This document shows positions 16,057 through 24,543 of a stretch of 35,158 bases of DNA, in pieces (within the stretch, counting starts at the first letter, position 1; every line of letters starts with the position of its first letter). The position numbers and the translations under genes are program-made. Source of the stretch: Coriobacteriia bacterium (GTDB taxonomy: Bacteria > Actinomycetota > Coriobacteriia > Anaerosomatales > PALSA-660); contig JANYJF010000045.1 in the NCBI GenBank assembly GCA_025361885.1, positions 1 to 35,158 on the forward strand. The letters run 5' to 3'. Below the pieces are notes generated by a model, which ran no database searches, was not told the origin of the DNA, and was given only the letters and a program-made list of their open reading frames with translations.

Positions 16057-17886
16057 ATGACGTGGTTCGCTTCGCATCCTCTCGGAGTGTTGCTGGTGCC
16101 GCTCGTGGTCGCGGCCATGCTCGGCGCGTTCGGCCGGTGGCTGAGGCCTGCGGCGCCGTGGATCGCGCTCCTCGGGCCGGCGGCCGCGCTGGTGACGGGC
16201 GCCGGTGCGCTGATGGCGGGGGAGAGCAGGGTGGTTGTCGGTTCCGTGCCGTGGATCGCGGTGGGCGACCGCGTGCTCGCCGTCGGCTACCGTGTCGACT
16301 CCCTTTCGGCCTTGATGCTGGTGGTGCTCGGCGTCGTCGCCTCGTGCGTGGTGGTGTTCTCTGTCGGCTACATGCGGGGCGAGCGCGGCTGGTCGCGCTA
16401 CTTCGCCCTCATCTCGTTGTTCTGCGCGTCGATGGCCGGGCTCGTCATCGCGAGCGGGTTGGTGGAGCTGTTCATCGGTTGGGAGCTCGTGGGTGTCTGC
16501 TCGTTCCTGCTGATCGGCTTCTGGTATGACAAGCCGGCAGCCGCCGACGCGGCGCGCAAGGCGTTCCTCACCACACGGGTCGGAGACGCGGGGCTCCTGC
16601 TCGCCATGGCCCTGATCTGGACGAAGACCGGCTCCATGTCCATCGACGGCTTGGGCCGCGCGGCCGCGACCTTGCCGCCGGCTGTCGTGACCGCCGCGGC
16701 CCTGCTCCTGTTCTTGGGGGCGGCCGGCAAGTCGGCGCAGTTCCCTCTGCACATCTGGCTTCCCGACGCGATGGAGGGTCCGACTCCGGTCAGCGCGCTC
16801 ATCCATGCGGCGACCATGGTGGCCGCGGGCGTGTACCTGGTGGCGCGCACGTGGCCCTTGTTCGCGGCCTCACCTGTCGCGCAGGGTGTGGTGCTTGTGG
16901 TCGGCGTGTTCACGGCGCTCGCCGCGGCGACGGCGGCGCTCGCCCAGACGGACATCAAGCGGGTGCTCGCGTACTCCACGATCAGCCAGCTGGGATTCAT
17001 GTTCGCGGCCCTGGGCGCGGGCAATTGGCGCGCGGCGATCTTCCACCTCGTCACCCATGCCGCGTTCAAGGCGCTCCTGTTCCTGGCGGCCGGAAGCGTC
17101 ATACACGGCGCCGGCACGCAGGACCTGCGCCAGATGGGCGGCCTCGTGAGGCGCATGCCGGCGACGGCCGTCGCGTGGATGGCGGGCGGCCTCGCGCTCG
17201 CGGGGGTTCCTCCGCTCGCCGGGTTCTTCAGCAAGGACGCCGTGATAGCCGCGGTCATGCATCGCTCGCCGCTGGCCGCGTGGACGTTGATCCTCGCGAG
17301 TCTGCTGACGGCGATGTACGTGGCGCGCAGCACGCAGCTCGCGTTCTTCGGCGACAGCAGGGACGTGTACGCGGCGCACGAGTCACCGCTGTCGATGACC
17401 TTGCCGCTCGGTGTGCTCGCCGGGCTGGCCTGCGCCCTCGGCTTCACGGCCACCGCGCTTCTCGGTGCGCTTGGAGCCACGGGTGGAGAGTCGATCTCGG
17501 CGGCGATCGTTGTGCCCGCCGTGCTCGCGGCATTCACGGGGCTTGCGACCGGGTGGTTCGTGTGGGCGCGTGAACCGGGTGCGGAGAACGCGTTCCCGTC
17601 GTGGCTCGAGCGGGCATGGGGCGCGGCACGCAATGGCTACGGATTCGATGCCGCCGTGGTGCGCGCGACCGTTCAGCCGCTCATGACCCTCGCGACACTC
17701 ACCTATGCGTTCACCGACCGCATCGTCATCGACGGAACGGCGGAAGGCGTGTCGAAGGGCGCGGGCGGTATCGCCGAGTGGCTGCGCGAACTGCAGAACG
17801 GCGACGTCCACTGGTACGGCGCGATGACAGCAGCGGGTGTGGTCGTGCTGCTGACGGTCGTCGTGTGGCTGACCAGGGGGGCGTGA
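16057..17886 (+). CDS. nuoL: NADH-quinone oxidoreductase subunit L
   Basis: A predicted 609-residue antiporter-like proton-pumping subunit. It shows IGWELVGVCSFLLIGFWYDKP with the key Glu, HIWLPDAMEGPTPVSALIHAATMVAAGVYL (a NuoL diagnostic), KRVLAYSTISQLG, and a C-terminal amphipathic region before a last helix (VVVLLTVVVWL), consistent with the lateral helix. The usual length range is 600-650. ATG at 16057 follows GAGGTG in the end of nuoK. Confidence 0.97.
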   Translation: MTWFASHPLGVLLVPLVVAAMLGAFGRWLRPAAPWIALLGPAAALVTGAGALMAGESRVVVGSVPWIAVGDRVLAVGYRVDSLSALMLVVLGVVASCVVVFSVGYMRGERGWSRYFALISLFCASMAGLVIASGLVELFIGWELVGVCSFLLIGFWYDKPAAADAARKAFLTTRVGDAGLLLAMALIWTKTGSMSIDGLGRAAATLPPAVVTAAALLLFLGAAGKSAQFPLHIWLPDAMEGPTPVSALIHAATMVAAGVYLVARTWPLFAASPVAQGVVLVVGVFTALAAATAALAQTDIKRVLAYSTISQLGFMFAALGAGNWRAAIFHLVTHAAFKALLFLAAGSVIHGAGTQDLRQMGGLVRRMPATAVAWMAGGLALAGVPPLAGFFSKDAVIAAVMHRSPLAAWTLILASLLTAMYVARSTQLAFFGDSRDVYAAHESPLSMTLPLGVLAGLACALGFTATALLGALGATGGESISAAIVVPAVLAAFTGLATGWFVWAREPGAENAFPSWLERAWGAARNGYGFDAAVVRATVQPLMTLATLTYAFTDRIVIDGTAEGVSKGAGGIAEWLRELQNGDVHWYGAMTAAGVVVLLTVVVWLTRGA

Positions 17887-19325
17887 GGACCGTGCTGCTG
17901 ACGACCCTCATCACTTTCCCCTTCGCAGGCGCGCTTGCGAGCTGGCTCACCGGCCGCTGGGCACCACGTGCCGCACGCGTCGTCGCCCTCACGGTCGCCC
18001 TGGCCGAGGCCGGACTCGTGGTCTCAGCCCTGCTCGCGGCGTCCGGCGCCGCATCCGGAAGCCTGACGACCGGCCTGACAGGAATCGGCTGGCCGCTTCG
18101 TCTCGACGGCCTCGCCAGTCCGCTCGTGGCGCTCACGGGACTTCTCGGGATCGTTGCGGTTCTCGCGTCGTGGCGGGTGCGCAAGCGGCCCGGCGCTCAC
18201 TTCGCGATGCTGCTGGCGCTACAGGGCGCGGTCACAGCCGTGTTCCTCGCAGCCGATCTCCTGCTGTTCTATGTGGCGTGGGAGGCCGTGCTCATCCCGA
18301 TGTTCTTCCTCATCGGGGTGTGGGGACACGAGAAGCGGCGTCACGCCGCGATGAAGTTCTTCGCCTACACCTTCGCAGGAAGCGCGCTCATGCTCGTCGG
18401 CCTGATCGTGGTGATCACCCACACCGGGACCACTTCGATCGCGGGGGCGATCAAGACCGGACTGGACGCGCGCACCGGCACGCTGGTGTTCTGGCTGCTG
18501 GCCGCGGGTTTCGCGGTCAAGATACCGGTGTGGCCGCTGCACACGTGGCTTCCGGACGCTCACGTCGAGGCGCCGACCGCCGGATCGATCATGCTCGCCG
18601 GGATCCTGCTCAAGATGGGCGGATACGGATTCATCCGGCTCGGGCTTCCTGTGGCACCGGCCGCCGCTCGTGCCGCCGCGCCCGTGCTCGCCACTCTCGG
18701 TATCATCGCCATCGTCTACGGTGCCTTGATGGCGCTCGCGCAGACCGACCTCAAGCGACTCGTGGCGTATTCGTCGGTGGCGCACATGGGCTTCGTCGTC
18801 CTGGCGATCTCGATCGGAAGCAAGCTGGCGCTCACGGCGGCCGTGCTCGTGATGGTCGCCCACGGGCTGACCTCGGCCCTGCTGTTCCTGCTGGTGGGGA
18901 TGCTCCACGACAGGACGCATACCCGCGACATCGCCAGGTTCGGCGGTCTACTGCGCGTCGTGCCGGGATGGGGGACCGCGCTGACCTTCGGGTTGCTGGC
19001 GAGCTTGGGCCTTCCGGGTCTCGCGGGCTTCCCCGGCGAGCTGGTGTCGACCCTCGAGGGATTTCGCGCCTGGGGCTGGTGGATGGCGGTCGTGGCCGTC
19101 GGAGTCGTGCTCGCCGGTGCGTACAACCTGCGCGCGCTGCGGCGTGTCGCTCACGGCCCGCTGGCCGAGGAATGGAGCGACATGCGCGATCTGGATCCAC
19201 GGGAGGTGGCGGCGATAGTTCCGCTGGCCATCGGCATAGTCGTGCTCGGCGTATGGCCGGGCCTCGTGAGCTCCGCCGTCGCGCCGGTCGCGGAAGCCAT
19301 CGCGAAGACGCTTGGGGGCGGGTGA
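17883..19325 (+). CDS. nuoM: NADH-quinone oxidoreductase subunit M
   Basis: A predicted 480-residue antiporter-like subunit. Conserved parts include YVAWEAVLIPMFFLIGVWG (helix 5 Glu), VWPLHTWLPDAHVEAPTAGSI with the following LLKMGGYG (helix 8 Lys), and DLKRLVAYSSVAHMG. GTG at 17883 overlaps the nuoL stop and has AGGGGGG just upstream; a second GTG at 17892 is possible. Nothing suggests loss of pumping function. Confidence 0.97.
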   Translation: MRTVLLTTLITFPFAGALASWLTGRWAPRAARVVALTVALAEAGLVVSALLAASGAASGSLTTGLTGIGWPLRLDGLASPLVALTGLLGIVAVLASWRVRKRPGAHFAMLLALQGAVTAVFLAADLLLFYVAWEAVLIPMFFLIGVWGHEKRRHAAMKFFAYTFAGSALMLVGLIVVITHTGTTSIAGAIKTGLDARTGTLVFWLLAAGFAVKIPVWPLHTWLPDAHVEAPTAGSIMLAGILLKMGGYGFIRLGLPVAPAAARAAAPVLATLGIIAIVYGALMALAQTDLKRLVAYSSVAHMGFVVLAISIGSKLALTAAVLVMVAHGLTSALLFLLVGMLHDRTHTRDIARFGGLLRVVPGWGTALTFGLLASLGLPGLAGFPGELVSTLEGFRAWGWWMAVVAVGVVLAGAYNLRALRRVAHGPLAEEWSDMRDLDPREVAAIVPLAIGIVVLGVWPGLVSSAVAPVAEAIAKTLGGG

Positions 19326-19328
19326 GCC

Positions 19329-20765
19329 GTGACCGTCTCCGCGATCATCGTCGAAGCGGGTCTCGCGTTCGCTGGTGCGCTCGTCGCCATGGCGCTCGAC
19401 GCATTCGCCTCGCGCCGGGCGGCGGCGACAGGTGCTCTTACGGGCCTCGCGCTCGCCGCAACCGCGGGAGTCGCCTCGGGTGTGTGGCCAGCCATAACGA
19501 TCGGCGGGGTGTCGATAGCCGCCAGCTCTCTCGCATCCACCGGGGCAGCGGTCGCATTGCTCGCGGCACTGGCTGTCGCCGGCGGCTGGCGCCGCTTCGC
19601 GCATGGCGTGCGCGGGGGAGAGGCGTCGGCCCTGCTCGCGGTATCGACGGCCGGCGCGATAGCCACTCTGTGGGCCCGCGACCTGGTGACCCTGCTGGTG
19701 CTCTTGGAAGTCGTGGGTGTCGCGGGATACGCGCTCGTGGCGGTCGCCGGAACCGCGGCGGCTCGCGAGTCGGCGATGAAGTACTTCGTGCAGGGCGGTA
19801 TCGCAACGGGTCTGGCGGTGTTCGGGCTGGGGGTTCTGTATGCAGCCTCCGGCGGGACGGTCTCATACGCGGGGATCCTCGCGGCGCTCCAGCAGCCCGC
19901 GTTCGCCGCGCTCGGGCGTCCATTGCTCGCCGGCGGCACCATGGTGCTCGCGGCACTCGCGTTCAAGGTGGGCGCGTTCCCCGCTCACTCGTGGGCGCCC
20001 GACGCCTACGAGACCGCCGACGCCTCCGACGCCGCCTTCCTGGCGTCGGCTCCCAAGGTCGCCGCGATGGTGGTGCTCGCCATCTTCGTTCTGACCGCTT
20101 TCGGCCGTGATGTCTCGACGGCGCCTCGGGTGCTCGTGGCGATACTCGCGACGGGATCCATCGTGGTCGGCAACTTCGGGGCGTTGCGGCAGGCGTCGTA
20201 CCGACGCATGCTCGCGTACTCGGGGATCGCGCAGGCCGGCTACGCGCTCGTGTCGCTGACCGGCGCCGACAGGGGACAGGCGATGCTCGTCTTCGCGCCG
20301 CTCTACGGGCTGGCGGCTCTTGGTGCGTTCCTGTGTGCACAGGCTGTCAGGGAGACCGAGCTTGCGTGGGACGGGTCCATCGCGGGGCTTGCGGGGATCG
20401 CGGCCCGCCGTCCGGGTCTGGCCGCTTCCATGAGCGCGTGCCTGCTCTCCATGATGGGGCTGCCGCTGACGGCGGGGTTCTTCGCGAAGTTCCTGGTCTT
20501 CGGTGCGGCTGTGGGGGCCGGGTACACGTGGCTGGCCGTGGTGGGAGTCGTTGGTTCCGTGGTGTCTTTCGGATACTACGGGCGGGTCATCCGCGTCATG
20601 TACCTCGACGACGGCGAGAGTGCGGGAGAGGCCCCGCGGGCGGCGGCAGGTCCGGCGAGCCGGGCCGCGGCGGTCGTCGCGGGTGCGGTCCTCACCTTGG
20701 GCATAGTCCCGACCTTTGCGGGTATCGCGTGGCTGATGACGATTCTCGGACTGCAGGCCCGCTAG
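19329..20765 (+). CDS. nuoN: NADH-quinone oxidoreductase subunit N
   Basis: A predicted 478-residue third antiporter-like subunit. Conserved acid and base positions are seen in LVLLEVVGVAGYALVA and in the APKVAAM helix after HSWAPDAYETADASDAAF, plus YRRMLAYSGIAQAGYAL. The usual NuoN sequence in the WAPDxYE region is followed by GAPTP; here it reads TADAS, a mild divergence. GTG at 19329 lies 3 bases after nuoM. It is the last gene of the operon; its stop is followed within 3 bases by a Crp-like palindrome and a new promoter. Confidence 0.95.
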   Translation: MTVSAIIVEAGLAFAGALVAMALDAFASRRAAATGALTGLALAATAGVASGVWPAITIGGVSIAASSLASTGAAVALLAALAVAGGWRRFAHGVRGGEASALLAVSTAGAIATLWARDLVTLLVLLEVVGVAGYALVAVAGTAAARESAMKYFVQGGIATGLAVFGLGVLYAASGGTVSYAGILAALQQPAFAALGRPLLAGGTMVLAALAFKVGAFPAHSWAPDAYETADASDAAFLASAPKVAAMVVLAIFVLTAFGRDVSTAPRVLVAILATGSIVVGNFGALRQASYRRMLAYSGIAQAGYALVSLTGADRGQAMLVFAPLYGLAALGAFLCAQAVRETELAWDGSIAGLAGIAARRPGLAASMSACLLSMMGLPLTAGFFAKFLVFGAAVGAGYTWLAVVGVVGSVVSFGYYGRVIRVMYLDDGESAGEAPRAAAGPASRAAAVVAGAVLTLGIVPTFAGIAWLMTILGLQAR

Positions 20766-20767
20766 CG

Positions 20768-20783
20768 TGTGATGTTCTTCACA
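20768..20783. promoter_or_regulatory. perfect Crp/Fnr-family operator TGTGA-N6-TCACA
   Basis: Both half-sites match the Crp consensus exactly with the canonical 6-base spacer (TGTTCT). It ends 6 bases before the -35 box of the promoter at 20790, an activating position: the centre is about 49 bases before the expected start of transcription. The identity of the regulator (Crp, Fnr, or a redox-responsive relative) cannot be told from the site. Confidence 0.65.
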
Positions 20784-20789
20784 AGGGAC

Positions 20790-20818
20790 TTGCGGAGCGT
20801 GCACGGGAACGTTAGAAT
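20790..20818 (+). promoter_or_regulatory. sigma-70-type promoter
   Basis: TTGCGG (20790-20795), an exact 17-base spacer, and TAGAAT (20813-20818). Transcription should start near 20825. This is the best-formed vegetative promoter in the window. It drives a stretch that ends at an intrinsic terminator about 68 bases on, before the FlgM-like gene. Confidence 0.65.
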
Positions 20819-20824
20819 CACCGC

Positions 20825-20892
20825 AGGAGCGTTGCTTAGGCAACCCCCTTACCCCTGAGCCTCAAGGTGCCGGCCTTGGGGCTCCCCCTTTT
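20825..20892 (+). ncRNA. candidate small RNA or attenuated leader
   Basis: The predicted transcript from the promoter at 20790 would be about 68 nt. It contains hairpin 1 (GTTGC 20831-20835, loop TTAG, GCAAC 20840-20844), a pyrimidine-rich single-stranded linker (CCCCTTACCCCT) and a strong terminator hairpin. No open frame of useful length lies inside. I recognise no Rfam family by eye. It could be a free-standing sRNA under Crp/Fnr control, or a leader that controls read-through into the FlgM-like gene. Confidence 0.4.
20857..20892 (+). terminator. intrinsic terminator after the candidate small RNA
   Basis: The stem pairs 20857-20867 (GAGCCTCAAGG) with 20874-20884 (CCTTGGGGCTC): eleven pairs including one G-U, with a 6-base loop TGCCGG. 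CCCCC and a TTTT run (20889-20892) follow. It also would stop read-through from the nuo operon. Confidence 0.75.
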
Positions 20893-20918
20893 GTAAGAGA
20901 AGTCTCAGAGTCGAGTCG

Positions 20919-20946
20919 TCAAGTCCCTCCCCCGAGGCGCCGATAC
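20919..20946 (+). promoter_or_regulatory. sigma-28 (FliA)-like promoter
   Basis: GCCGATAC (20939-20946) matches 7 of 8 positions of the FliA -10 consensus GCCGATAA. A partial -35 element TCAAGTCC (20919-20926) matches TAAAGTTT at 5 of 8 and is 12 bases away, one more than ideal. Expected transcription start is about 20953, one base before the ATG of the FlgM-like gene. Since FlgM inhibits sigma-28, this placement is biologically coherent. Confidence 0.45.
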
Positions 20947-20953
20947 ATACCCC

Positions 20954-21217
20954 ATGATCATCTCTGACGAGCAGGTCCGCCTTGCGTGCGAGTACCTGCA
21001 GCACACCAACAGCGACACGGAGTCTGGCGAGCGCCACGCGCACGCGACCGAGTCCCCGGAATTCCTGGAGAAGGTGAAGCTGTCCCTCTCCCGCTTGCCG
21101 GAGACGCGTCACGAGCGCGTCGAAGAGGCGCGAGCGTTGATGGCGTCCGAGGGACCGTCCTCGGACGTGATCGCGCAGAAGATGATCGGCAGGATCATCT
21201 CCGACTCCATCCGCTGA
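20954..21217 (+). CDS. FlgM-like anti-sigma-28 factor
   Basis: A predicted 87-residue soluble protein with a Glu/His-rich, probably disordered N-terminal half. The C-terminal part (KVKLSLSRLPETRHERVEEARALMA, then SDVIAQKMIGRIISDSIR) resembles the FlgM sigma-binding region, where R-x-x-R-V and a closing I-A-x-K-M helix pair are typical. FlgM holds the flagellar sigma factor inactive until the hook is complete and FlgM is exported. ATG at 20954 has no Shine-Dalgarno, but a sigma-28-like promoter would start the mRNA at the ATG. The match is by pattern only; no other flagellar gene is in the window, so an unrelated small protein remains possible. Confidence 0.5.
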   Translation: MIISDEQVRLACEYLQHTNSDTESGERHAHATESPEFLEKVKLSLSRLPETRHERVEEARALMASEGPSSDVIAQKMIGRIISDSIR

Positions 21218-21290
21218 TCCGCCGCCTCATGTGGCCACCCGCCGGTGCGGACCGGTAGGGCCCCTCTCGCACCTCCGCACGTACTTCGGG

Positions 21291-21296
21291 CATAAT
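21291..21296 (+). promoter_or_regulatory. possible -10 box for the membrane protein-pilB pair
   Basis: CATAAT (21291-21296) is one base from consensus and lies 44 bases before the ATG at 21341. No convincing -35 is present at 16-18 bases. Included because the next two genes otherwise lack a visible promoter. Confidence 0.3.
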
Positions 21297-21340
21297 CGAG
21301 GAGCTTGCGATGAGCCTTCGATCCCCGTGAGGAGCCGCAC

Positions 21341-21646
21341 ATGGCCCGAGCCACTGCGCCCAAGGGCGCGTCACCTGTACGGACGCTGCTGACGGTCCTG
21401 ATGGACGTGTTCATAGTCGTGGCGCTCATCGCCCTGGCGGCGCTCGTTATCGCCTTCTTCGGACAGCTGCTCGCGCAGCCGTGGGGACGGCAGGTCTACT
21501 CGCTGGCCGGACGTGTGGTCATCCCGTTCGGGATCAAGGCGATCGCGACGCCGTACGGAGGCGTGTTCAACGTCGACGCTGTCGTGAGCATCGGGTCGTA
21601 CATGGCTATCGAGTGGGCCCTCGGCATGGTGCGGGGCACCCGATAG
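21341..21646 (+). CDS. small membrane protein upstream of pilB, unknown
   Basis: A predicted 101-residue protein with one strong transmembrane helix (VFIVVALIALAALVIAFFGQLL) near residues 23-45 and a second, weaker amphipathic region (VVSIGSYMAIEWALGMV) at the C terminus. The segment GRVVIPFGIKAIATPYGGVFNVDAVV is vaguely reminiscent of YggT-type proteins, but not enough to assign. ATG at 21341 is preceded by GAGGAG. The stop is 2 bases from the pilB start, so the two are co-expressed; a type IV pilus link is a guess from context. Confidence 0.65.
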   Translation: MARATAPKGASPVRTLLTVLMDVFIVVALIALAALVIAFFGQLLAQPWGRQVYSLAGRVVIPFGIKAIATPYGGVFNVDAVVSIGSYMAIEWALGMVRGTR

Positions 21647-21648
21647 CC

Positions 21649-23316
21649 ATGGCATACACGCGGGAACGCCTCGGAGAGCTCCTGATCAAGACCGGCCTGA
21701 TCGACGACGAGCAGCTCAAGGCGGCGCTCGTCGTCCAGATGCACAGAGGCGGGAAGCTCGGCGCGATCCTGGTCGAGCAGCTCATAGTGTCAGAGGAGCA
21801 ACTGAGCGAGGCGCTCGCCGGTCAGAAGGGCCTCGAGGTCGTCTCCCTGCAGAACTTCGCCTTCGATCGCGACGCCGTGGCGCTGCTGCCGGAACGCATC
21901 GCCAGGATGCGGATGATCATCCCGCTCGGCTACCGCGACGGGAAGGTCTTGTTGGCGATGGCCGATCCGCTCGACGTCGAGGCCGTCGATGACATGCGTC
22001 TGCGCGCCGGTGTCGACATCACGCCAGTCGTTGCCACCGAGAGCCAGATCCGGTACGCCATCGACAAGTTCATGGCGTCGCAGGACGCGTTCCAGGACGT
22101 GGTCGCGGCCGCAGCGGGCGAAGACGATGGCCTCGACGCCAAGATCGCGGAGGGCGAGGACGTTCCCGTCGTGCGGCTGGTCAACCAGATCATCCGCGAG
22201 GCGGTCGCGGATCGCGCGAGCGACATCCACTTCGAGCCTGGCGAGCGCGACGTTCGCGTGCGGTACCGCGTCGACGGGGTCATGCACGAGGTCATGCGCA
22301 TTCCCAAGAACGCGCGCGCCGGCGTCACGAGCCGCATCAAGATCATGGCGGACATGAACATCACTGAGAGAAGGCTGCCGCAGGACGGGCGTATCCAGGT
22401 CATCATCGACGGCCGCCCGGTGGACCTGCGTGTCGCCACCCTGCCCACGGGCCACGGAGAGTCGGTCGTCATCCGCGTGCTCAACCAGGAGCTGACGTTC
22501 CGCGACCTGGAAGACGTCGGCATGCTCGCGCACCACCTCGAAGAGATACGCGTACTCATAGCCAAGCCGTACGGGGCCCTCCTGATCGCCGGTCCCACGG
22601 GCTCGGGGAAGTCCACGAGTCTGTACGCGATGCTCAAGCGCCTCAACGACGAGACCCGCAAGATCATCACGGTCGAGGACCCGGTCGAATACCAGATGGA
22701 CGGTGTGACGCAGATGGGCGTCCTGCCCCGCATCGGACTCACGTTCGCGAGCGGGCTGCGCCAGATCCTGCGTTCCGATCCGGACGTGGTGATGGTGGGG
22801 GAGATCCGCGACCCGGAGACCGCCGAGATCGCGATCCGTGCGGCGTTGACCGGACATCTCATGCTCTCCTCGATTCACACCAACGACGCGCCGAGTGCGC
22901 TGACGCGACTGGTCGACATGGGCGTTGCTCCCTATGTGACGTCCTCGGCGCTGCTGGGCGTCGTGGCGCAGCGCCTCGCGCGGAAACTGTGCCCTCACTG
23001 CAAGGCTCGGATCGACATCCCGGTGGACGCGCTCGTCAACGCGGGCTTCGATGCGAAGAGGGCGGCCAAGGTGGAGGCGTACGGCCCTGTCGGTTGCGAC
23101 CAGTGCTTCAACACGGGCTATCGCGGCCGCGTCGGACTGTTCGAGGTCATGACGATGGACGACGACCTGCGCAAGCTGTTCCTCGCGGAGGCGCCCGCGG
23201 AGGTGTTGCGCACTCAGGCGCTGCTCAACGGGATGGCGTCGCTGCGCGATGATGGGCTCGACAAGGTCGAATCCGGCGTCACGAGCCTCGAAGAGATCGA
23301 GCGCGTAGTCATCTAG
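21649..23316 (+). CDS. pilB: GspE/PilB-family secretion or pilus-extension ATPase
   Basis: A predicted 555-residue cytoplasmic hexameric ATPase. The N-terminal MshEN-like domains (RLGELLIKTGLIDDEQL, and IGLxx-type continuation) span roughly residues 1-150. The core has Walker A GPTGSGKST (about 315-323), the Asp box near TVEDPVEYQ, Walker B with LRSDPDVVMVGEIRD, and the His box TGHLMLSSIHTND. The zinc-binding tetracysteine follows (CPHC then CDQC in VGCDQCFNTGYRGR). This set is complete for an active pilus-assembly or type II secretion motor. No pilC, pilT or pilin gene lies next to it; a nucleoside-salvage operon follows instead, so PilB is the likelier but not proven name. ATG at 21649 gives normal length. 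Confidence 0.92.
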   Translation: MAYTRERLGELLIKTGLIDDEQLKAALVVQMHRGGKLGAILVEQLIVSEEQLSEALAGQKGLEVVSLQNFAFDRDAVALLPERIARMRMIIPLGYRDGKVLLAMADPLDVEAVDDMRLRAGVDITPVVATESQIRYAIDKFMASQDAFQDVVAAAAGEDDGLDAKIAEGEDVPVVRLVNQIIREAVADRASDIHFEPGERDVRVRYRVDGVMHEVMRIPKNARAGVTSRIKIMADMNITERRLPQDGRIQVIIDGRPVDLRVATLPTGHGESVVIRVLNQELTFRDLEDVGMLAHHLEEIRVLIAKPYGALLIAGPTGSGKSTSLYAMLKRLNDETRKIITVEDPVEYQMDGVTQMGVLPRIGLTFASGLRQILRSDPDVVMVGEIRDPETAEIAIRAALTGHLMLSSIHTNDAPSALTRLVDMGVAPYVTSSALLGVVAQRLARKLCPHCKARIDIPVDALVNAGFDAKRAAKVEAYGPVGCDQCFNTGYRGRVGLFEVMTMDDDLRKLFLAEAPAEVLRTQALLNGMASLRDDGLDKVESGVTSLEEIERVVI

Positions 23317-23343
23317 CGAGGATCGAAGGAGGTCGACGGCTGC

Positions 23344-24543
23344 GTGACCACCATGCGGATGCCCCGTGCCATCGTGCTCGTGCTGGATTCAGTCGGAGCC
23401 GGCGCTCTGCCGGATGCGGGCGACTACGGCGACGAAGGCTCGAACACGATCGGCAACACGTCGCGCGCGGCGGGAGGTGTGTCGATGCCCAACCTCGGCG
23501 CCATGGGACTCGGCAACATCACCGACGTGCTCGGTGTGCCGCCCACCGAAGCACCGACTGCGAGCTGGGGTCGCTGCGCCGAGGAGTCCGCGGGCAAGGA
23601 CACCACGACCGGCCACTGGGAGATGGTGGGGATGCGGCTCGACAAGCCGTTCCCGACGTACCCTCAGGGCTTTCCGCCCAAGGTGATGGACGCCTGGACG
23701 CGTGAGACAGGCCTGGGCTGGCTGGGCAATCGCCCCGCCAGCGGCACCGTCATCATCCAAGAGCTCGGCGACGAGCACGTGGCAACCGGCAAGCCGATCG
23801 TCTACACCTCGGCCGACTCGGTGTTCCAGATCGCCGCGCACGAGGACGTGATACCGATCGAGGAGCTCTACCGCCTGTGTGGGATCGCTCGGACGCGAGT
23901 CTGCGTTGGCGAGCATGCGGTCGGCCGGATCATCGCGCGCCCGTTCATCGGTCCCGACGCGGAAGGCGTATACACGCGCACGCACCGCAGGCGCGATTTC
24001 GCACTCGAGCCACCGGAGCCCACGGGACTCGACATCTTGGCTGGGGCGGGAGTCAAGAGCTACGGCATCGGTAAGATCGGCGAGATCTTCGCCTGGCGCG
24101 GCATCTGCGAGTCGCCGCACTCGGAGAACAACATGCACGGCTTCGACAACCTGCTGGCGCGCGTCGGGAGCGACGAGCCCGGGTTCGTCTTCGCCAATCT
24201 CGTGGACTTCGACATGATCTGGGGTCACCGCAACGACGTCGAGGGGTATGCACGGGGCCTCGAAGCGGTCGACGCGCGCATCCCCGAGCTGCTCGACGCG
24301 ATGATCGACGGCGACCTCCTCATCGTCACGGCCGACCACGGCTGCGACCCCACGACCCCTTCCACCGACCATAGCCGCGAGTACACGCCTCTGATCGCGA
24401 AGATGCGCGGGGTGGACACCGGCGTGGCGCTGGGCACGCGCAGGACGTTCGCCGACATCGGGGAGACGGTGCTCGACTTCTATGGCCTGGCCGGCACGTG
24501 CGGGCGCGGGACGTCGTTCCTGACGGAGGTGCGAGGTGGCTGA
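23344..24543 (+). CDS. deoB: phosphopentomutase
   Basis: A predicted 399-residue cytoplasmic enzyme interconverting (deoxy)ribose 1-phosphate and 5-phosphate. It belongs to the alkaline-phosphatase superfamily with two Mn sites. Visible motifs are VLDSVGAGALPDAGDYGDEGSNTIG at the N terminus, KDTTTGHWEM with the phosphoryl-accepting Thr region, and TADHGCDPTTPSTDHSREYTP (D331, H332), which holds metal ligands. Length is normal. GTG at 23344 is used because AAGGAGGT lies 10 bases upstream; ATG 23353 would be too far. It overlaps the next gene, a pyrimidine-nucleoside phosphorylase whose sugar 1-phosphate product it consumes. Confidence 0.97.
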   Translation: MTTMRMPRAIVLVLDSVGAGALPDAGDYGDEGSNTIGNTSRAAGGVSMPNLGAMGLGNITDVLGVPPTEAPTASWGRCAEESAGKDTTTGHWEMVGMRLDKPFPTYPQGFPPKVMDAWTRETGLGWLGNRPASGTVIIQELGDEHVATGKPIVYTSADSVFQIAAHEDVIPIEELYRLCGIARTRVCVGEHAVGRIIARPFIGPDAEGVYTRTHRRRDFALEPPEPTGLDILAGAGVKSYGIGKIGEIFAWRGICESPHSENNMHGFDNLLARVGSDEPGFVFANLVDFDMIWGHRNDVEGYARGLEAVDARIPELLDAMIDGDLLIVTADHGCDPTTPSTDHSREYTPLIAKMRGVDTGVALGTRRTFADIGETVLDFYGLAGTCGRGTSFLTEVRGG

